This document shows, piece after piece, positions 16,118-25,233 of a DNA stretch of 46,101 bases (its first letter is position 1; every line of letters starts with the position of its first letter). Source of the DNA: an uncultured Eubacteriales bacterium (GTDB lineage: Bacteria > Bacillota > Clostridia > Oscillospirales > Acutalibacteraceae); contig CAKRRH010000012.1 in assembly GCA_934394855.1 (NCBI GenBank), forward strand, positions 1 to 46,101, read 5' to 3'. A program made the position numbers and the translations under genes. The notes beneath the pieces are model-generated. The model saw only the letters and a program-made list of their open reading frames with translations, was not told the DNA's origin and did no database searches.

Positions 16118-17274
16118 CAGTCTTCAACCGCAATGTCGATGTCCATGTTGGCAATCGCTTTTTTTGCAGCCTCGGGAATGTTGTCCTCTGTCTTTTCTTC
16201 AGCCGCTTCCTCAGTTTTGGGAAGATTAGGCTTTTTGCGCTTTGATACAATGAGCTTATCTTTGTTTTCAATTATTTTTTGCTCGATTTCAGCTGCAACA
16301 TCGGGGTGCTCTTCAAGATATATCTTAACATTTTCACGGCCCTGACCGATTCTGTCTTCGCCATATGAGAACCATGCGCCGCTTTTCTTGATGACATCGA
16401 CCTTGACACCCAAATCAACGATCTCGCCGACCTTTGAAATGCCTTCGCCGTACATAATGTCAAATTCAGCCTCTTTAAACGGCGGTGCAACCTTGTTTTT
16501 TACAACACGGGCACGGGTGCGTGAACCGATCATTTCGCCCTGAAGCTTGAGCGTCTCGGTTCTGCGAATGTCGATTCGCACGCTCGAATAAAATTTAAGC
16601 GCACGACCGCCGGTTGTAACCTCGGGGCTTCCGTACATTACGCCGACCTTTTCACGAAGCTGGTTGATGAAAATTACGGCGCAGTTTGATTTTGAAATGC
16701 AGGCGGTGAGCTTTCTGAGTGCCTGCGACATGAGTCTTGCCTGCAATCCGACATGGCTGTCGCCCATCAGACCGTCGATTTCCGCACGGGGAACGAGCGC
16801 CGCAACCGAGTCGACAACTACAACATCAATTGCATTTGAACGAACGAGCGCTTCGCAAATTTCAAGCGCCTGTTCGCCTGTGTCGGGCTGTGAAACAAGC
16901 AATGAATTTATGTTTACGCCGAGCGCCTCTGCATATTCGGGGTCAAGAGCGTGTTCAACATCGATGAATGCCGCTTCTCCGCCTTTTTTCTGTGCTTCTG
17001 CGACGACATGAAGCGCGATTGTCGTTTTACCCGATGATTCCGGACCGTATATTTCAATGATTCTGCCCTTTGGAATGCCGCCGATTCCGAGCGCCAGATC
17101 AAGTGAGAGCGAGCCTGTCGAAATTGCCTCAACATTCATCGTTGTGGCGTCTCCGAGCTTCATTACCGCTCCTTTACCATATGCTTTTTCAATCGCGTCA
17201 AGCGCAGTTTGAAGTGCCTTTTGCTTTTCTGCCTGTTTTGCCGCTTCCTTTGCCGTTGTCTTTTTTTCTGCCAT
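16117..17274 (-). CDS. recA: recombinase A
   Basis: A 385-aa recombinase for homologous recombination and SOS induction. Walker A is GPESSGKTT at 77-85; the L1/L2 DNA-binding region and the FINQLREKVGVMYG stretch are normal. The N-terminus has a Lys/Ala-rich extension of about 15 residues and the C-terminus an acidic tail (EEAAEEKTEDNIPEA...DIAVED). It lies between prmC (2-bp gap) and recX (one-base overlap). Confidence 0.97.
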   Translation of the reverse strand: MAEKKTTAKEAAKQAEKQKALQTALDAIEKAYGKGAVMKLGDATTMNVEAISTGSLSLDLALGIGGIPKGRIIEIYGPESSGKTTIALHVVAEAQKKGGEAAFIDVEHALDPEYAEALGVNINSLLVSQPDTGEQALEICEALVRSNAIDVVVVDSVAALVPRAEIDGLMGDSHVGLQARLMSQALRKLTACISKSNCAVIFINQLREKVGVMYGSPEVTTGGRALKFYSSVRIDIRRTETLKLQGEMIGSRTRARVVKNKVAPPFKEAEFDIMYGEGISKVGEIVDLGVKVDVIKKSGAWFSYGEDRIGQGRENVKIYLEEHPDVAAEIEQKIIENKDKLIVSKRKKPNLPKTEEAAEEKTEDNIPEAAKKAIANMDIDIAVED

Positions 17275-17276
17275 TT

Positions 17277-18125
17277 TTACTGCTCCTTATATAAATTGAT
17301 TTTTTTACTGTTTATTCCGACAACAACACGGTCAAGACGGTTGTCGTCCTTTATTATTTCGGTGTGGTCAAAGCCGTGTCGAGACAAAATGTCCGATACA
17401 TCATTGCCTTGAGTTTCGCCGATTTCATAAATGATTATTCCTGTGCGGTTTTCAAAATTTTCGGTGATTTTTTTATAAAAAAGCAATCCGTCATCGTCCG
17501 CAAAAAGAGCGGTATGAGGTTCGCTTAAAACTTCCTTTGAAAGCGAGTCTTTTTCGTCATGCCGAATATAGGGCGGGTTGGACAAAACAATGTCATAATC
17601 ACCGCAAAATGTGAGCGCGTTTGCCTTTATCATGCTGACATTATCGCAATTATTAAGCGAAATGTTTTTTTCTAAATATTGAATTGCGTCGAAATAAAGC
17701 TCAATGCAGTCAACGGTGATGTTCGGGATGTTTTTTGCAAGTGTGATTCCGATGCAGCCGCTGCCCGAACATATATCGGCAGCCTTCACGGGCTTGTCAA
17801 AATATTTGCCGATAATCTCAATCGCTTTGTCAATCAGCGTTTCGGTGTCCTGCCTCGGAATAAGCACACCGTGACCGACATAAAAAGGGAGTGAGTAAAA
17901 CTCGGTTTGCCCCAAAATATAATAGAGCGGCTCACCCGAATTTCTGCGATTGATGATTTGTTTTACCCTTGCGAGCATATCATCGTCGACCTTATCATTT
18001 TTATGCAAAATCAATCCGCCGGTGCCAAGCCCAAATAAATGCATTACCGTTTGCCGAGCCTCGAACAATGCGTCGTCGTTTTGCAACTTGACGGCAATCA
18101 TTTCGGTTAATTCACGAATATTCAT
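17277..18125 (-). CDS. prmC: peptide chain release factor N5-glutamine methyltransferase
   Basis: A 282-aa SAM-dependent methyltransferase that modifies the GGQ glutamine of release factors. The SAM loop is DICSGSGCIG (117-126) and the catalytic NPPY is at 183-186. The N-terminal helical domain (1-75) is as in HemK/PrmC. Its start overlaps the end of the DUF1385 gene, the usual neighbour of prmC in Clostridia. Confidence 0.93.
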   Translation of the reverse strand: MNIRELTEMIAVKLQNDDALFEARQTVMHLFGLGTGGLILHKNDKVDDDMLARVKQIINRRNSGEPLYYILGQTEFYSLPFYVGHGVLIPRQDTETLIDKAIEIIGKYFDKPVKAADICSGSGCIGITLAKNIPNITVDCIELYFDAIQYLEKNISLNNCDNVSMIKANALTFCGDYDIVLSNPPYIRHDEKDSLSKEVLSEPHTALFADDDGLLFYKKITENFENRTGIIIYEIGETQGNDVSDILSRHGFDHTEIIKDDNRLDRVVVGINSKKINLYKEQ

Positions 18126-19237
18126 CAGCCGATTTTGTCGTCGTCAGGGTTTTCGGGAATTACTGCTTTGATGGATTCGATTGCGACCTCCATCATGCTG
18201 TCGTCAGGCTCTTTTGTTGTGAGCCGCTGAATCCAAAGTCCAGGCGCTGCGATAATTTTTGTTGCAAGGTTGTCATATCTTCCGCAAATCTTCAAAAGCT
18301 CATATCCGATTCCGCAGAAAACGGGAATCAACAATATTTTTACCATGACCCAAACTGCGGTTATTTTGGTAACGGCAGGGAAGAGCCATGCGACAAGCGT
18401 TGAGAGCAAAATTCCGACGGCGATCATCAAAAACAGGAATGATGTGCCGCATCTTGGGTGAAATCTGCGTTGCTTTTTGACATTTTCAACGGTCAGTTCA
18501 AGCCCGTGCTCATAGCAGAATATTGTTTTATGCTCCGCTCCGTGATATTGAAATACTCGTTTGATGTCTTTTGTCAGCGACACAAGAACTATATATGCGA
18601 TGAAGATTATGAGTTTCATCAGTCCTTCGATCAATCCTCGGAGGTTGAAGTGCGAAAGTGCATTTTGGCAAAGCGAATCAAACCAATTGAAGATGAGCGA
18701 CGGAAGATACATGAATAAAAACAGCGCAAGCGCAAATCCGAGGATTGTCGCAATCAGCGTGACGGTGCCGAGCAATGCATTTGACAGCTTGTTCGGCTCT
18801 TTGTCCTTTGAGTCGGCTGATTTTTCATTATCCGATGTCGCATTGTCATTGTTTTCATCAGCTGCATTGTCGGCTTTTGATTTTGACTCAACATCATTTG
18901 CCTTATCTTTGTTCTCGTCCTCGTCGATTTCGGTCATGCCCGAAAGATCAGCGCTTCTCATCAGCGTTTTGTAGCCGAGCACCATCGATTCGATATATGA
19001 CACAACGCCCCTGATGATCGGGAGCTTGAAAAGCTTGCATTTTTCTTTGTAATTCGGTTTGTCAACATCTTCGACAATAATATCGCCATTGCTTGAACGA
19101 ACCGCCAGCACCGATCTGTGCGGACCGTTCATCATTATTCCCTCAATCACGGCTTGACCGCCGATCGAGGTGCGTTTTATGCATTTATCTTTTTCGCTAC
19201 TCAATTTCTCCTGTTCCTTCCTCGCTGATTTGCTCAT
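18125..19237 (-). CDS. DUF1385 family membrane protein
   Basis: A 370-aa member of the DUF1385 (YqhQ-like) family of unknown function. The family opening SIGGQAVIEGIMMNGPHRS (about 25-43) and GAEHKTIFCYEHG with HPRCGTSFLFLM are visible; these His/Cys-rich segments lie among four or so membrane helices. Between residues 100 and 150 is an Asp/Lys/Asn-rich linker with no hydrophobic content. ATG 19237 lacks a clear ribosome binding site and overlaps the sensor kinase by 41 bp. A TTG at 19204 with AGGAG just upstream overlaps it by 8 bp and may be the true start. Confidence 0.85.
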   Translation of the reverse strand: MSKSARKEQEKLSSEKDKCIKRTSIGGQAVIEGIMMNGPHRSVLAVRSSNGDIIVEDVDKPNYKEKCKLFKLPIIRGVVSYIESMVLGYKTLMRSADLSGMTEIDEDENKDKANDVESKSKADNAADENNDNATSDNEKSADSKDKEPNKLSNALLGTVTLIATILGFALALFLFMYLPSLIFNWFDSLCQNALSHFNLRGLIEGLMKLIIFIAYIVLVSLTKDIKRVFQYHGAEHKTIFCYEHGLELTVENVKKQRRFHPRCGTSFLFLMIAVGILLSTLVAWLFPAVTKITAVWVMVKILLIPVFCGIGYELLKICGRYDNLATKIIAAPGLWIQRLTTKEPDDSMMEVAIESIKAVIPENPDDDKIG

Positions 19238-20687
19238 TATTTGTTATGAACGGCAAAATGATTGAAACAATCGTGCCTTCGTCTTGCTTTGAGTCAACCT
19301 CCAAAATGCCGTTATGTTGTTTAACGATTTCATCGGCAACCGCAAGTCCGATTCCCGAACCTTGCACATTTGTGTTTGCCTTGTAAAATTTTTCTTTTAC
19401 CTTCCCGAGATCTTCAGCCGCAATTCCGCAGCCTGTGTCCGCAACAGTCACCTGAACATAAATATCATGAAGCGAAGCGGTGATGATTACCGTGTCGCCC
19501 GATTTTGAATATTTAACGGCATTATCAATGATATTGATGAATACCTGTTTGATTCTGCCGGGATCCGCCATTACGGGCGGAAGATTTTCGGGTTCGTTAT
19601 ATATAAGGCGGATTCCGCTTTTTGAAGCCGTTTCTCGGTACATGAGCACCGCTTCTTCAAGCTCCGCCAATATATCGCATTTTTCAAGCTTAACGGAAAG
19701 TCTGCCCGACTGCAGCCGTGAAAAATCAAGCAGATCCTCAACAAGCCCCGACAGCCGTCCCGTTTCCTTAATGATGATGTCCATGCCCTTTTCGGTAAGC
19801 TCATCGTCTGTGCCGAGCGACATTTTTACCGTTTCGCCCCAGCCTTTGATTGCAGTGAGCGGCGTTCTTAGCTCATGTGACACCGACGAGATGAAATCAT
19901 TTTTCAGCTTATCCGAGCTTTCAAGTTCGCTTGCCATATAGTTGATCGTGTCGCAAAGCTTTCCGACTTCGCTTTCGTCTTTTTCCGAAACAGGAAGTCT
20001 TGCTTCAAAGTCACCCGAGGCAATGCGAAATGCCGTGTCGGTGATCGCCCTGATAGGCACAATAATCGAGCGCAGAAACAACGCCCCCGATATTACTACG
20101 ATTGCGATTACAAGCAATCCGCACCCGATTGCGACCAAAATGCTGTTCCAAATTGTTGAATTTATTGCGTCGAGCGACACGATAAACCTAACTGCGCCCA
20201 TGCTCGCTTTGTCGGTCGACGGCAAAATCTTCGTCATTGCCATCACCGATTCGCCTGTTTCCGACTTTCCGCTCCATTCGCCGATTGCCGACTCATTTTG
20301 CTTTGCAAGGTCATAGTCATAATATTCGTCGCCGTCGGACAAAAAGCCCCGTGACGACGCGATGATCTTGCCGAATCGGTCGAAAATCTGCACTTCGAGC
20401 GCATTTTTTTCGTAATAATCCGAAAGATATGATTTTGCGTTTAACTCAAATTCGTAGTCGGTGGACGATGACATTTCGTTCAAAATGTTGGTTGAAACAT
20501 TAAGCCGTGAGGTCAGATCCTGTCTGACCGAATTGTAATAATAGTTGTAAATTACTATTGATGCGATGATTTCGAGAATGACGACAATCAGCACGACAAT
20601 GCTCAAAACATCAATGAGCCAGCGTGCGGTAAGGCTCTTGATCTGAGCGTCGTTTTTCGTTTTAAAAAGCTTCATTTTTGCCGTCAC
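19197..20687 (-). CDS. two-component sensor histidine kinase
   Basis: A 496-aa membrane kinase. Membrane segments lie at about 26-49 and 181-206, bounding an extracytoplasmic sensor of about 130 residues; a HAMP linker follows (207-262). HisKA has the phospho-acceptor H271 in SVSHELRTPLTAIKGW. The HATPase domain shows NIIDNAVKYS, the G1 box DTGCGIA and the G2 box GSGIGLAVADEI. The architecture is PhoR/WalK-like. It is encoded 33 bp after the OmpR-type regulator, its certain partner. The signal is unknown. Confidence 0.92.
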   Translation of the reverse strand: MTAKMKLFKTKNDAQIKSLTARWLIDVLSIVVLIVVILEIIASIVIYNYYYNSVRQDLTSRLNVSTNILNEMSSSTDYEFELNAKSYLSDYYEKNALEVQIFDRFGKIIASSRGFLSDGDEYYDYDLAKQNESAIGEWSGKSETGESVMAMTKILPSTDKASMGAVRFIVSLDAINSTIWNSILVAIGCGLLVIAIVVISGALFLRSIIVPIRAITDTAFRIASGDFEARLPVSEKDESEVGKLCDTINYMASELESSDKLKNDFISSVSHELRTPLTAIKGWGETVKMSLGTDDELTEKGMDIIIKETGRLSGLVEDLLDFSRLQSGRLSVKLEKCDILAELEEAVLMYRETASKSGIRLIYNEPENLPPVMADPGRIKQVFINIIDNAVKYSKSGDTVIITASLHDIYVQVTVADTGCGIAAEDLGKVKEKFYKANTNVQGSGIGLAVADEIVKQHNGILEVDSKQDEGTIVSIILPFITNNEQISEEGTGEIE

Positions 20688-20720
20688 CTCCGATTATTTG
20701 ATGAATAATGTGTTTGTGTT

Positions 20721-21425
20721 TCAGTCTTTCCAGCGATAGCCGATGCCGCGGACGGTTAAAATATGTCTCGGCTCGCCCGGATCGTCTTCGATTTTCATTC
20801 GCAGTCTGCGAATGTTGACATCAACGATCTTGTCTTCGCCCAAAAATGTTTCACCCCAGATTTTATGCAAAAATGCGTCACGGTCGACCGAATCGCCCTT
20901 TGCGTCGAACAATATTTCAATCATTTGAAATTCAACCGGCGTAAGCTCAAGCTCTTTGCCCTTTTTTGAAAGAGTGCGTCGGCGTAAATTCAGCGTGAAT
21001 TCACTTTTGTCAGAATCGGGGCCCGCAGTTGCGATTATGTTCTGCGAATTTTTCAAAAGTGCCACTCGTCTGCACACCGTTGATACTCTTGCGACAAGCT
21101 CAGTCGGGCTGAACGGCTTTGTAACATAATCGTCCGCGCCCGTCATCAATGCGTCCACCTTGTCGCTGTCCTGACTCTTTGCAGTCAGCATGATTATTCC
21201 GACGGTCGAGTCGGTTTTTCTTATCTGTCTGCAAACCTCAACGCCGTCCATGTTCGGCATCATGATGTCAAGAAGCACAGCGTCAAAGCCGCCGTCAGCC
21301 GAAAATGTGTCAATAGCCTGCTGTCCGTCGCAGGTTTTTACAACATCAAATCCCGCCTTTGTCAAATTGACCGCAATCAATTCTCTGATTGCTTCTTCAT
21401 CTTCCGCGATCAAGATTCTGCTCAT
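20721..21425 (-). CDS. OmpR/PhoB family response regulator
   Basis: A 234-aa response regulator. The receiver has the acidic pair in ILIAEDEEA and phospho-acceptor Asp in VLLDIMMPNMDG; the C-terminal winged helix ends with RRLRMKIEDDPGEPRHILTVRGIGYRWKD. ATG 21425 is chosen over ATG 21431 because GGGGTG is better spaced from it. It pairs with the adjacent sensor kinase and follows the lipoprotein gene after about 35 bp. Confidence 0.92.
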   Translation of the reverse strand: MSRILIAEDEEAIRELIAVNLTKAGFDVVKTCDGQQAIDTFSADGGFDAVLLDIMMPNMDGVEVCRQIRKTDSTVGIIMLTAKSQDSDKVDALMTGADDYVTKPFSPTELVARVSTVCRRVALLKNSQNIIATAGPDSDKSEFTLNLRRRTLSKKGKELELTPVEFQMIEILFDAKGDSVDRDAFLHKIWGETFLGEDKIVDVNIRRLRMKIEDDPGEPRHILTVRGIGYRWKD

Positions 21426-21460
21426 ATTCATTCACCCCTGATTACAAAGTTATATAAAAA

Positions 21461-22816
21461 TCAAAATATCAAAATGTTGCTTCGTACATAATCGATCGAA
21501 ATTGAATATTTGGAATCGGAATCGTCGACCTTTGCCGCAAAAACACGCTCGCCGTCGGTTGCGACGGATTGATAATCATTTTTATCTGCATTAAAGCTTG
21601 AACGGTCGAATATTCTGATGCTCAGCAGCTGCGTCGAAATGTTTCCGTTTTTATCATATATGTAAAATGTTTCCGAACTCTGCTTTTTGTCAAGGCTGAG
21701 CGTCACCCCGCCAAGCCAATTTTCGGGCAGCTTTATGAAATAGCGGTCGGTGAGGTTGTAATATCCCGAGCTGACCGTTGTAAATGCGGTTTTAGAGCAT
21801 CTTTTCCAAATTGAATAATATTGCTTGTCGCCGGTCGCCGAACCGTCATAGCCGGGCACCTCAACACCAAACGGAATTTCAAGCGTTCCGTCGTTGTCAA
21901 TATCTCTTGAATTTGCAAGCAAAAAACGTTTCGTAATTGCATTTTCGCCGCTCTCCATATTTTCATATACATTTACGAGCTTGCGGTTTTTGTTGTCATA
22001 ATAAATGATTTCCGTGACCATTGCGGCAGTACCTTTATATGCGTCAACATAAAGCGCCTGTTGTCCGTCAAAATTGCTTTGTGTGACGGATGAGATCGAT
22101 GTGATCGAACGGTCGATTGAAACATTTCCCAAAACATTTGTGACATCAGCTGAGCTAAATGACAAAAGCTTTGCCGAAGCATATTTCTGCACATTGAGAT
22201 TGTTGCTTTCGGCATCTTTGATTACGGTATTTGAGCCGAAATTGAACAAGATTATCTGCGGTTTTGATTTGTTTACAATGTCACATACCGAAAAATCGGT
22301 GTAGATTTCCTGCGATATTTGCGAAAAAACATTGTCCTTTACGCTGTATATGTAAAGAGTTTTCTCGCTGTCGTTATATAAACTGCAACCGATCAGCACC
22401 TCGGGGTTTGAGTCGCCGCAAAGGTCGGCAAACTCGATTCGGTCAATGCTAACGCAGTTCAGCTTCATGTCGAAAACGCTTGTCCAGACCGAATCCCTTC
22501 GGTAAAGATAATTCATGTGGATTTCGCCGCTGTCGGTTAATTTATAGAATACGATTGCCTCGTCGTTTCCGTCTCCCGTTATGTCGTGCATTGTGCATGA
22601 CGAACGGTAGTTGCCGGTGAGCGGATATACAAACGAAAACAAACTGCCGACGGCTTTGTTCAGCGTATCCTCGATTCCCGCAAGCTCACCGCCCGACTTT
22701 GGCGGCGACATCAATGATTTCGGGTCGGAAAACACGCCTGAACAGGAGGACAGCGACAAGCAGCATAATGTAAGCAAAACGCAAACCAATCTTTTGATGT
22801 GCTTTTTCATTCGCAT
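21461..22816 (-). CDS. lipoprotein with FG-GAP/VCBS-like repeats, unknown function
   Basis: A 451-aa secreted lipoprotein. The signal ends in a lipobox (SLSSC, Cys about residue 25). Repeats of the integrin/FG-GAP kind can be seen: HDITGDGNDEAIVFYKL, FADLCGDSNPEVLIGCSL and SRDIDNDGTLEIPFG, each with the DxDxDG-like calcium loop and a beta strand, suggesting a propeller-like extracellular domain. AAGGAGG lies seven bases before the ATG. Placement directly upstream of the two-component genes makes a role as accessory sensor or client possible, but this is only context. Confidence 0.75.
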   Translation of the reverse strand: MRMKKHIKRLVCVLLTLCCLSLSSCSGVFSDPKSLMSPPKSGGELAGIEDTLNKAVGSLFSFVYPLTGNYRSSCTMHDITGDGNDEAIVFYKLTDSGEIHMNYLYRRDSVWTSVFDMKLNCVSIDRIEFADLCGDSNPEVLIGCSLYNDSEKTLYIYSVKDNVFSQISQEIYTDFSVCDIVNKSKPQIILFNFGSNTVIKDAESNNLNVQKYASAKLLSFSSADVTNVLGNVSIDRSITSISSVTQSNFDGQQALYVDAYKGTAAMVTEIIYYDNKNRKLVNVYENMESGENAITKRFLLANSRDIDNDGTLEIPFGVEVPGYDGSATGDKQYYSIWKRCSKTAFTTVSSGYYNLTDRYFIKLPENWLGGVTLSLDKKQSSETFYIYDKNGNISTQLLSIRIFDRSSFNADKNDYQSVATDGERVFAAKVDDSDSKYSISIDYVRSNILIF

Positions 22817-22866
22817 GATGAATCCTCCTTTTTGAAAATGTATTTTATAAAATTCGGCTTGTTATT

Positions 22867-23889
22867 TTATTGAACATTCAAATCGTCAAGCGACTTGAAG
22901 CGATAGCCGCCTTCTTTTAATTTGTTGAAATTCTTGATCGCAAGCGATGTGCCGAGCGCAACGCAGGTTTTCGGATTGCTCACCGTGTTTACCTTTACGC
23001 CGATGTAGTCGGAGATGAATTTCGGCAAGCCATAGAGCAACGAACCGCAGCCGATCAGCGTGATTCCGTCACGCTTGACATCACCGACGATTTCTGGCTG
23101 CGCTTCTTCAAGCACTTCTTGAATCGAGCGGCAGATCGACATCGCCGTGTCATACATTGCGGTTACCATTTCGCTTGTATTTATCTCAAAAGTTTTCGGC
23201 ATTCCGGTAAATTGATGTTGTCCCTTTGCCGTGAGCGTCAATTCGACGGGTCTCGGAATTACACAGCCGAGCTGTTTTTTCATAAGCTCCGTTGTGTGCG
23301 GACCGATTACTACATTATGCTCATATTTGATATATCGCTCGATTGCCGCATTAAAGCTTTCGCCTGCTATCGGTGTTGAATAATATTTTTCGATTTTGCC
23401 CATCACGAGCGTCGCAATGTCGGTAGTACCCGAACCGATGTCAACGATAATCGAGCCTGTCGGAGTTGTGAAGTCAAGACCCAAACCGATTGCCGCCGCA
23501 ACCGGGCTTTCAAGCAGACATACATCACGAACACCCGACGCCGAGCAAGCGTTATATAGCGCTCGTTTTTGCATTTCGGTTATGTTTGCGGGCACTGCGA
23601 CCATGACCCTTGCCTTTAAAAGCTTGTTGTTTGCGACCTGCTGCAAAAACGCCGAAAGCATCGCCTCGGCATAATCATATTCGGCGATAACGCCGTTCAC
23701 AACAGGGCAGGTTGCCGTGATCGTGTCGGGAGTGCGACCGATCATTTTATATGCGTCGTCGCCCGCCGCAATCAATTCGCCCGATTTTTTATAATATGAA
23801 ATTGCGGTGTACTCGTCGAGCACAATGCTTTTTCCTGCGCATATAACGGTGCGCTGAGAGCCTAAATCTATTCCGAAATCGGTTGTCAT
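22867..23889 (-). CDS. MreB/Mbl-like actin homologue
   Basis: A 340-aa cytoplasmic actin-fold ATPase that forms membrane-associated filaments to direct wall synthesis. Phosphate-1 is DFGIDLGSQRTV at the N-terminus, phosphate-2 is DIGSGTTDIATL near 150, and the adenosine motif is LIGCGSLLYGLP near 287. It is divergent and not beside mreC/mreD, so it may be a paralogue with a special role. GTGAGG lies nine bases before the ATG, and a good promoter is 46 bp upstream. Confidence 0.87.
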   Translation of the reverse strand: MTTDFGIDLGSQRTVICAGKSIVLDEYTAISYYKKSGELIAAGDDAYKMIGRTPDTITATCPVVNGVIAEYDYAEAMLSAFLQQVANNKLLKARVMVAVPANITEMQKRALYNACSASGVRDVCLLESPVAAAIGLGLDFTTPTGSIIVDIGSGTTDIATLVMGKIEKYYSTPIAGESFNAAIERYIKYEHNVVIGPHTTELMKKQLGCVIPRPVELTLTAKGQHQFTGMPKTFEINTSEMVTAMYDTAMSICRSIQEVLEEAQPEIVGDVKRDGITLIGCGSLLYGLPKFISDYIGVKVNTVSNPKTCVALGTSLAIKNFNKLKEGGYRFKSLDDLNVQ

Positions 23890-23934
23890 CAGCCAATTAC
23901 CTCACTAAAAAATAAACATACTTATACAAAAAAC

Positions 23935-23963
23935 ATTATACTACAAACATTTGATTTTTACAA
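23935..23963 (-). promoter_or_regulatory. promoter of the mreB-like gene (and possibly the long minus-strand run)
   Basis: TTGTAA (23963-23958), a 17-bp spacer and TATAAT (23940-23935) on the minus strand. No convincing terminator was seen between this point and pgsA, so transcription may extend across ten genes. Confidence 0.65.
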
Positions 23964-24082
23964 GCAATATCGGCGGTGTTTACAATTTTTTTAATATAGT
24001 ATATAAACACGGCAAAAACTGCCTTTTGCAAATCATGAAAAAAATTGCAAATCGTAATATATTTTGCAAAGATGTTGATATA

Positions 24083-24115
24083 GTTGTTGAAACAACCGAC
24101 ATTCGGTACTATAAT
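24083..24115 (+). promoter_or_regulatory. promoter of the rraA-family gene with overlapping palindrome
   Basis: TTGAAA (24087-24092), a 17-bp spacer and TATAAT (24110-24115) are close to consensus. The perfect palindrome GTTGTTGAAACAAC (24083-24096) covers the -35 box and may be an operator. The rest of 23964-24082 is A/T-rich with no gene. Confidence 0.7.
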
Positions 24116-24166
24116 CAGTGTAATATAAAGAATATATTTTTGATATATAATCGGAGGATCGTTTAA

Positions 24167-25069
24167 ATGCATTTTAACGATAGAGCGGAAATCATTGCCT
24201 TGACTCCGCAATGGACAGGCAAGCGTATGGATGACGGCAGACCTTATGTTGAGGACAAATATCTGGAAAAGCTCAAAAAGATGACTCTTGAAGAGGTTTG
24301 GAAACCGATTTTTGTTAAGGGCTATGAAAGCCAGTTTGAGGGCAGATTACATACTCTCCACGACGACGGAAGAAAGCTCGTCGGCCGTGCGGTAACCTGC
24401 AACTTTGTTCCGACTCGTCCCGACCTTCATGAAACAATGTTCAAGAAGGGCGAAGAAGAGGGCAGACACGGAAACTACAACCAATGGGTAATCGATTCAC
24501 TCGTTGAGGGTGATGTCGTTGTTGCCGATATGTATGATAAGATCTACAAAGGCACATTTCTCGGCGGAAACCTTACAACCGCAATCAAAACCAAAACCAA
24601 AACAGGCGGCGGCGTAATTTGGGGCGGCATTCGTGATGTTGAGCAGATGAAGGGCGTCGAGGGCATTCAGGTATATTACCGCGGAATCGACCCGACTCCG
24701 ATTCGTGATTTCATCATGACCGGCTTTAACACCGTCACAAGAATCGGCAATGCGGTAGTTTTGCCGGGCGACATTGTTTTCGGTGCAGGCGGCGGTGTTT
24801 TGTTCATTCCGGCTCATCTTGTTGCCGAGGTTGTAGACGGCGCCGAAAAGACCCATGTTAAAGATGATTTCGGCTTTGAAATGATTGCACAAAACAAGTT
24901 TACAACAGCGCAGATCGACCGTAACACTTGGACAGAGGAAATGCTCGATATGCTCACTCATTGGATCGACACCGACCCGAGAGGTGAAAAATATCGCGGT
25001 CTTGACTGGTCTGAGGAATATGATCTTGCAAGAAACGGCGATCCTAACGACACACAGACAGCGCTTTAA
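24167..25069 (+). CDS. RraA family protein (HMG/CHA aldolase-like)
   Basis: A 300-aa member of the RraA/demethylmenaquinone-methyltransferase-like fold. GGNL (133-136) and GGVIWGGIRD (148-157) with R156 and D157 match the active-site loop of class II 4-hydroxy-4-methyl-2-oxoglutarate aldolases, which hold a divalent metal and act on pyruvate-derived substrates. It is longer than typical RraA (about 160-220 aa), with N- and C-terminal extensions. It is a single-gene unit with its own promoter and a strong terminator, so no pathway is indicated by neighbours. A catalytic aldolase or decarboxylase role fits better than RNase E inhibition, since RNase E is not expected here. Confidence 0.85.
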   Translation: MHFNDRAEIIALTPQWTGKRMDDGRPYVEDKYLEKLKKMTLEEVWKPIFVKGYESQFEGRLHTLHDDGRKLVGRAVTCNFVPTRPDLHETMFKKGEEEGRHGNYNQWVIDSLVEGDVVVADMYDKIYKGTFLGGNLTTAIKTKTKTGGGVIWGGIRDVEQMKGVEGIQVYYRGIDPTPIRDFIMTGFNTVTRIGNAVVLPGDIVFGAGGGVLFIPAHLVAEVVDGAEKTHVKDDFGFEMIAQNKFTTAQIDRNTWTEEMLDMLTHWIDTDPRGEKYRGLDWSEEYDLARNGDPNDTQTAL

Positions 25070-25083
25070 TTTTTGCTAAGATT

Positions 25084-25124
25084 CTGTTTTTGCCAACAGG
25101 GGGATAATTGGGGGCTAAAAACAG
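25084..25124 (+). other. hairpin in the rraA 3' region
   Basis: CTGTTTTT (25084-25091) pairs with AAAAACAG (25117-25124), extended by GC pairs, around a G-rich loop. It lacks a T run and is upstream of the main terminator, so it may be a 3' UTR stabiliser. Confidence 0.45.
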
Positions 25125-25150
25125 CTTCTTCTCCTGAATATTATATGGGG

Positions 25151-25198
25151 AAAGACGGCAGGTTGCGAAACCTGCCGTCTTTCGTTTTGCATTTTTTT
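25151..25198 (+). terminator. strong terminator of the rraA-family gene
   Basis: A perfect 14-bp stem, AAAGACGGCAGGTT (25151-25164) with AACCTGCCGTCTTT (25169-25182), closes on a GCGA loop. T-rich sequence follows to 25198. Confidence 0.92.
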
Positions 25199-25233
25199 AA
25201 AAATATTTATCATGTTTAAGTAAATTTAAGTTA

